Part shown: in pieces, positions 5,159-7,382 of the stretch
Numbering within the stretch: position 1 is the first letter of the stretch
Layout of the letters: every line of letters begins with the position of its first letter
DNA from: Acidobacteriota bacterium
Lineage (GTDB): Bacteria; Acidobacteriota; Terriglobia; Acidiferrales; UBA7541
Direction: 5' to 3'
Length of the DNA stretch: 7,382 bases
Assembly (NCBI GenBank): GCA_003131985.1
Contig: PKWH01000220.1
Location: 364-7,745 of the forward strand
Notes under the pieces: generated by a model
Databases searched by the model: none
What the model was told of the DNA's origin: nothing
What the model saw: the letters and a program-made list of their open reading frames with translations, nothing else
Made by a program: the position numbers and the translations under genes

Positions 5159-5198
5159 AACGGCCGGCAGCGGGTGCTGTCGGCCGTTTTTTATTTTG
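5159..5198 (+). terminator. Intrinsic terminator of the Gly/His-rich gene
   Basis: CGGCCGGCAGC (5161-5171) pairs with GCTGTCGGCCG (5176-5186) around a GGGT tetraloop: eleven pairs including one G-T, extendable by two A-T pairs. The stem is followed at once by TTTTTT and then ATTTT. It ends the gene at 4631-5134. On the other strand only a weak T-rich stretch follows, so it may work less well for the convergent peptidase gene that ends at 5208. Confidence 0.93.
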
Positions 5199-5207
5199 GA
5201 AACGCGA

Positions 5208-6395
5208 TTAGGGCTGGGGGGCGAAAGAGCGGAGGCGTGCGACCTGCGCGGCGTCTAGCTTCTGGATTAGGGCGGTGACGAGATCGACCATGCGGTCGAA
5301 ATCGGCGCGGTTAATGATGCCGTTGTGCGCATGGGTGTAGCGCGAGGGCACGACGAGATTCACGGTGGGAACGCCGCCGTTGCTCTTCTGAATGGAAGAT
5401 GAATCGTCGCCGTAACCGGTGATCAAGTCGAATTGCAGCGGAATGGAATTGGCCGCAGCCGTATCTTTGACGAAGGCGACGAATTTGCGATTCGGCAACT
5501 CGCTCGAATCGTAGAGGAAAAGGCCCGGGCCGGCACCGAGCGCTTCCTGAGCTTCCTCGGGGTGAACGCCGGGGACGTCTTTCACAATGCCGACTTCGAG
5601 CGAGATGCCGACGTCGGGCTTGATGACGTCGGAAGAGGCAATCGCGCCGCGCGTGCCGATTTCTTCCTGGACCGTGGCGGCGTAGAAAACCTGATTGGGA
5701 TGAGCGGCGTGCGCCAGGCGCTGTGCGACTTGGATCATCACGGCGCAGCCAATGCGGTCGTCCCAGGCTTTGGCGAGATAGTTCTGCGTGCCATTCATAA
5801 TTTCGAAGGGAGAATCGGGAACGACGGGATCGCCGGGTTCGACTCCCATAGCGCGCACGTCCGCGGCGGAGCTCGCGCCGACGTCGAGATAAAGCGAGTC
5901 GCGAGGGAAGACGCGGGTGCGATCCTCGGTGGGAGCGATGTGGATATCGCGAATGCCGGTGACGGCGCGCACGGGGCCTTTCGAACCGATGATCCACCAG
6001 CGCTGGTCGACGAGGGCCTGGTCGAACCAGCCGCCGAGCATTTGCATGGAGAGAAACCCGTCGGGCGTGACGCGACGAATCATGCCGCCGAGCTCGTCCA
6101 TGTGAGCATCGAGCATGATGCGCGGGCCGGTAGCGCCTTGCTGGGCGATGACGGAGCCTAGGCCGTCGTAGGTGATTTTATCGGCGTACGGTTTCAGCTC
6201 GCCGACCATGATTTTGGCGACGGGTTCTTCGAAGCCAGAAGGGCCTGGAGCGTTGGTAAGCTTTTCGAGGAGTTGGATAGTTGCGTCTTGCTGCGGGGAG
6301 CTTTGCGGCGAGCGATCCTGAGCGAGCACAGAGAGCGATGCCGCGAAAATTATTGCGATGCCCGCGGATAAAGACGAAATGGGGTGCTTCGTCAT
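5208..6395 (-). CDS. Exported M42-family aminopeptidase (glutamyl aminopeptidase/cellulase M-like)
   Basis: A 395-aa protein whose residues ~40-385 match peptidase family M42 (PF05343), dinuclear metal aminopeptidases that usually form large tetrahedral cytosolic assemblies. Conserved sites in order: AHMDE (97-101; His98 ligand, Asp100), AWDDR (210-214; Asp212 bridging ligand), QEEIGTRGA (243-251; Glu244 general base, Glu245 ligand), SLEVGIVKDVPG (265-276) and RYTHAHN (352-358; His355 ligand). The early PGPSGFEEP (50-58) is also typical. At residue 267 the usual Asp ligand is replaced by Glu. Unlike most M42 enzymes it begins with a signal peptide (hydrophobic core ~9-23, LA-QD near residue 25-26) followed by a Ser/Gln-rich linker, so it should act in the periplasm or outside the cell, trimming peptides. 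Start ATG 6395 has GGGAGG about seven bases upstream. It is convergent with the Gly/His-rich gene and divergent from grpB-like. Confidence 0.88.
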   Translation of the reverse strand: MTKHPISSLSAGIAIIFAASLSVLAQDRSPQSSPQQDATIQLLEKLTNAPGPSGFEEPVAKIMVGELKPYADKITYDGLGSVIAQQGATGPRIMLDAHMDELGGMIRRVTPDGFLSMQMLGGWFDQALVDQRWWIIGSKGPVRAVTGIRDIHIAPTEDRTRVFPRDSLYLDVGASSAADVRAMGVEPGDPVVPDSPFEIMNGTQNYLAKAWDDRIGCAVMIQVAQRLAHAAHPNQVFYAATVQEEIGTRGAIASSDVIKPDVGISLEVGIVKDVPGVHPEEAQEALGAGPGLFLYDSSELPNRKFVAFVKDTAAANSIPLQFDLITGYGDDSSSIQKSNGGVPTVNLVVPSRYTHAHNGIINRADFDRMVDLVTALIQKLDAAQVARLRSFAPQP

Positions 6396-6416
6396 TTTTA
6401 GCCTCCCAACCCGCGG

Positions 6417-6422
6417 ATTATA
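6417..6422 (-). promoter_or_regulatory. Consensus -10 box of the M42 peptidase gene
   Basis: The complement of 6417-6422 is a perfect TATAAT, 21 bases before the ATG at 6395. A start site near 6410 gives a leader of about 15 bases that still contains the GGGAGG ribosome-binding site. The -35 region is weak (TAACGT at 17-bp spacing). The spacer holds the 8-bp palindrome GCGGCCGC (6428-6435), which may be chance in GC-rich DNA. Confidence 0.55.
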
Positions 6423-6514
6423 TGCCAGCGGCCGCCTACACGTTACATTTCTCGGAAAATGTTCAGAGCAGTTTTACCGATGGAAACATTTGCATGGCTG
6501 CGTTAGCGTGAGGA

Positions 6515-7072
6515 ATGCGCGACGTTAGGCACGATGGTTCAAAGTGGTCGAACTCAGAAGAAGATCGCATCGAGATTTCTGGCTATGACCCGGGTTGGAG
6601 CGCGGAGTACGAAACTGAATCGAACAAAATAAGCGCCGAGCTTGGTTCCAATCTACTACTCGAGATTCACCACATTGGCAGCACGGCGATCCCCGGAATG
6701 GCGGCAAAACCGATCATCGACATTCTGTTAATAGTTCACGAGTGGTCCGAACGGGCGCGAGTCATTCAAGCGTTACAAAAGCTTGGGTACGTTTATTGGG
6801 CGGAGAATCCGGAGCCGGGACGGATGTTTTTCGTCAAGGGGATGCCGCCGTTTGGGGCGCGGAGGACACATCACGTTCACGTCTTTGACGACGTGGCGGA
6901 GCGAAAACGCAGGATATTCTTCAGAGATTACTTGCGGCTACACGCCGATACTGCGCGAGAGTATATGGAATTGAAGCGACGGTTGGCAGAGCAGTTCTCG
7001 AACGACAGAGACGCGTATACGCGGGGCAAAGACGAATTCATCGGGCGAATTTGCGCGGGGATGAAGAATTAG
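6515..7072 (+). CDS. GrpB-family protein (UPF0157, nucleotidyltransferase fold)
   Basis: A 185-aa protein matching the GrpB/UPF0157 family (PF04229) over its full usual length. The family opens with IEISGYDPGW (19-28), then the nucleotidyltransferase-like signature HHIGSTAIPGMAAKPIIDI (52-70) with its GST, Lys and Asp, the EPGRMFFVKG strand (100-109), THHVHVF (118-124) and the helical FRDYLRLHADTAREY segment (136-150). The core resembles minimal nucleotidyltransferases; the substrate is unknown, and a link to coenzyme A synthesis seen in some fusions does not settle this one. ATG 6515 is the only possible start, because an in-frame TGA lies at 6509-6511 and no other start codon precedes the YDPGW motif. 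A GAGG lies only one base from the ATG, too close for normal ribosome binding, so initiation may be weak or leaderless. No signal peptide: cytoplasmic. Confidence 0.88.
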   Translation: MRDVRHDGSKWSNSEEDRIEISGYDPGWSAEYETESNKISAELGSNLLLEIHHIGSTAIPGMAAKPIIDILLIVHEWSERARVIQALQKLGYVYWAENPEPGRMFFVKGMPPFGARRTHHVHVFDDVAERKRRIFFRDYLRLHADTAREYMELKRRLAEQFSNDRDAYTRGKDEFIGRICAGMKN

Positions 7073-7382
7073 ACATTGGCAGACCACTGAAATCAGCGCG
7101 ACGATTCGGCGGGCGCAGCCCCACAACAACATTCGGGACGCGAAGAACGCACACGCTCCCGCGCCCCTACGGGATATTGCTACGGCAAGACATGTCCGGG
7201 CCACCAAGAAAGTCAAAAGAGCCGGTGGGGCGCCGGCGCTACGAAAAGCGGTCAACGCCGGACGGAGAGGACTGGGTTCCGGCAACGGGCGCAGCATCCT
7301 GACTGCGATGCGCGGGGCTTCCCTCACATCGCCAGATGGCGTCGCGTGAGGACGAGCGTGGCGGCTCAGAAATGCAACGGCA
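7073..7382. other. Non-coding or unassigned 3' stretch with one composite hairpin
   Basis: I see no convincing gene in these 310 bases. Frames on both strands here have low-complexity, Arg-rich translations and no good ribosome-binding sites. A composite hairpin is present: CCTCAC (7322-7327) with GTGAGG (7346-7351) outside, and CGCCA (7330-7334) with TGGCG (7337-7341) inside. No T-run follows, so it is not an obvious intrinsic terminator of the grpB-like gene. It could be a leader or 3'-end structure of a neighbour beyond the window. Confidence 0.4.

Noticed and set aside
5433..6161. A 242-codon plus-strand frame inside the peptidase gene
   Set aside because: Antisense shadow of the M42 peptidase, which carries all family motifs on the other strand.
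1..7382. CRISPR array, tRNA, rRNA, insertion sequence or phage genes
   Set aside because: I looked on both strands for regular spaced repeats, cloverleaf-like stems, transposase motifs and structural phage motifs and found none.

Overview
This 7.4-kb window looks like ordinary chromosome from a GC-rich Gram-negative bacterium, most plausibly an Acidobacteriota (Terriglobia-type) soil organism. That assignment is inference. It rests on a serine hydrolase with a multi-pass C-terminal membrane module, a DUF899 protein, several exported proteins with AxA-Q signal-peptide ends, and a pair of small secreted proteins with a GYYGPxWF core of a kind I associate with that phylum. No rRNA, tRNA, CRISPR array, transposase or phage gene is visible.

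Layout. Bases 1-735 (+) are the C-terminal part of a membrane-attached serine hydrolase whose start lies before the window. Next is a toxin-first type II toxin-antitoxin pair of the HigB2/HigA2 type (824-1153 and 1150-1458, +), with a near-consensus promoter placed so that the toxin mRNA would begin at its own GTG. Two small same-strand genes follow: an unrecognised 68-aa protein (1545-1751) and a 67-aa zinc-ribbon protein (1780-1983). A convergent junction at 1984-2096 holds overlapping, mutually exclusive inverted repeats. Three minus-strand genes come next: a small secreted GYYGPxWF protein (2097-2495), a DUF899 thioredoxin-like protein (2716-3450) and an exported protein with a TonB-C-like end (3526-4413). 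Divergent from these is a second GYYGPxWF protein with a Gly/His-rich repeat tail (4631-5134, +), closed by a strong intrinsic terminator. Facing it is an M42-family aminopeptidase with an unusual signal peptide (5208-6395, -), and divergent from that a GrpB-family protein (6515-7072, +). The last 310 bases hold no convincing gene.

How the genes work together. The toxin and antitoxin are a clear functional unit: 4-bp overlap, coupled translation, and a likely autoregulatory operator inside the promoter. The rest looks like a mosaic of independent units, not one pathway. Four products are predicted to be exported (two GYYGPxWF proteins, the TonB-C-like protein and the M42 peptidase), so an envelope theme is visible, but nothing in the sequence shows that they act together. 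I do not see a convincing new multi-gene system. The best leads are the leaderless toxin start with its embedded operator, the two GYYGPxWF paralogs, the exported M42 enzyme with a Glu in place of the usual Asp ligand, and the two small genes behind the antitoxin.
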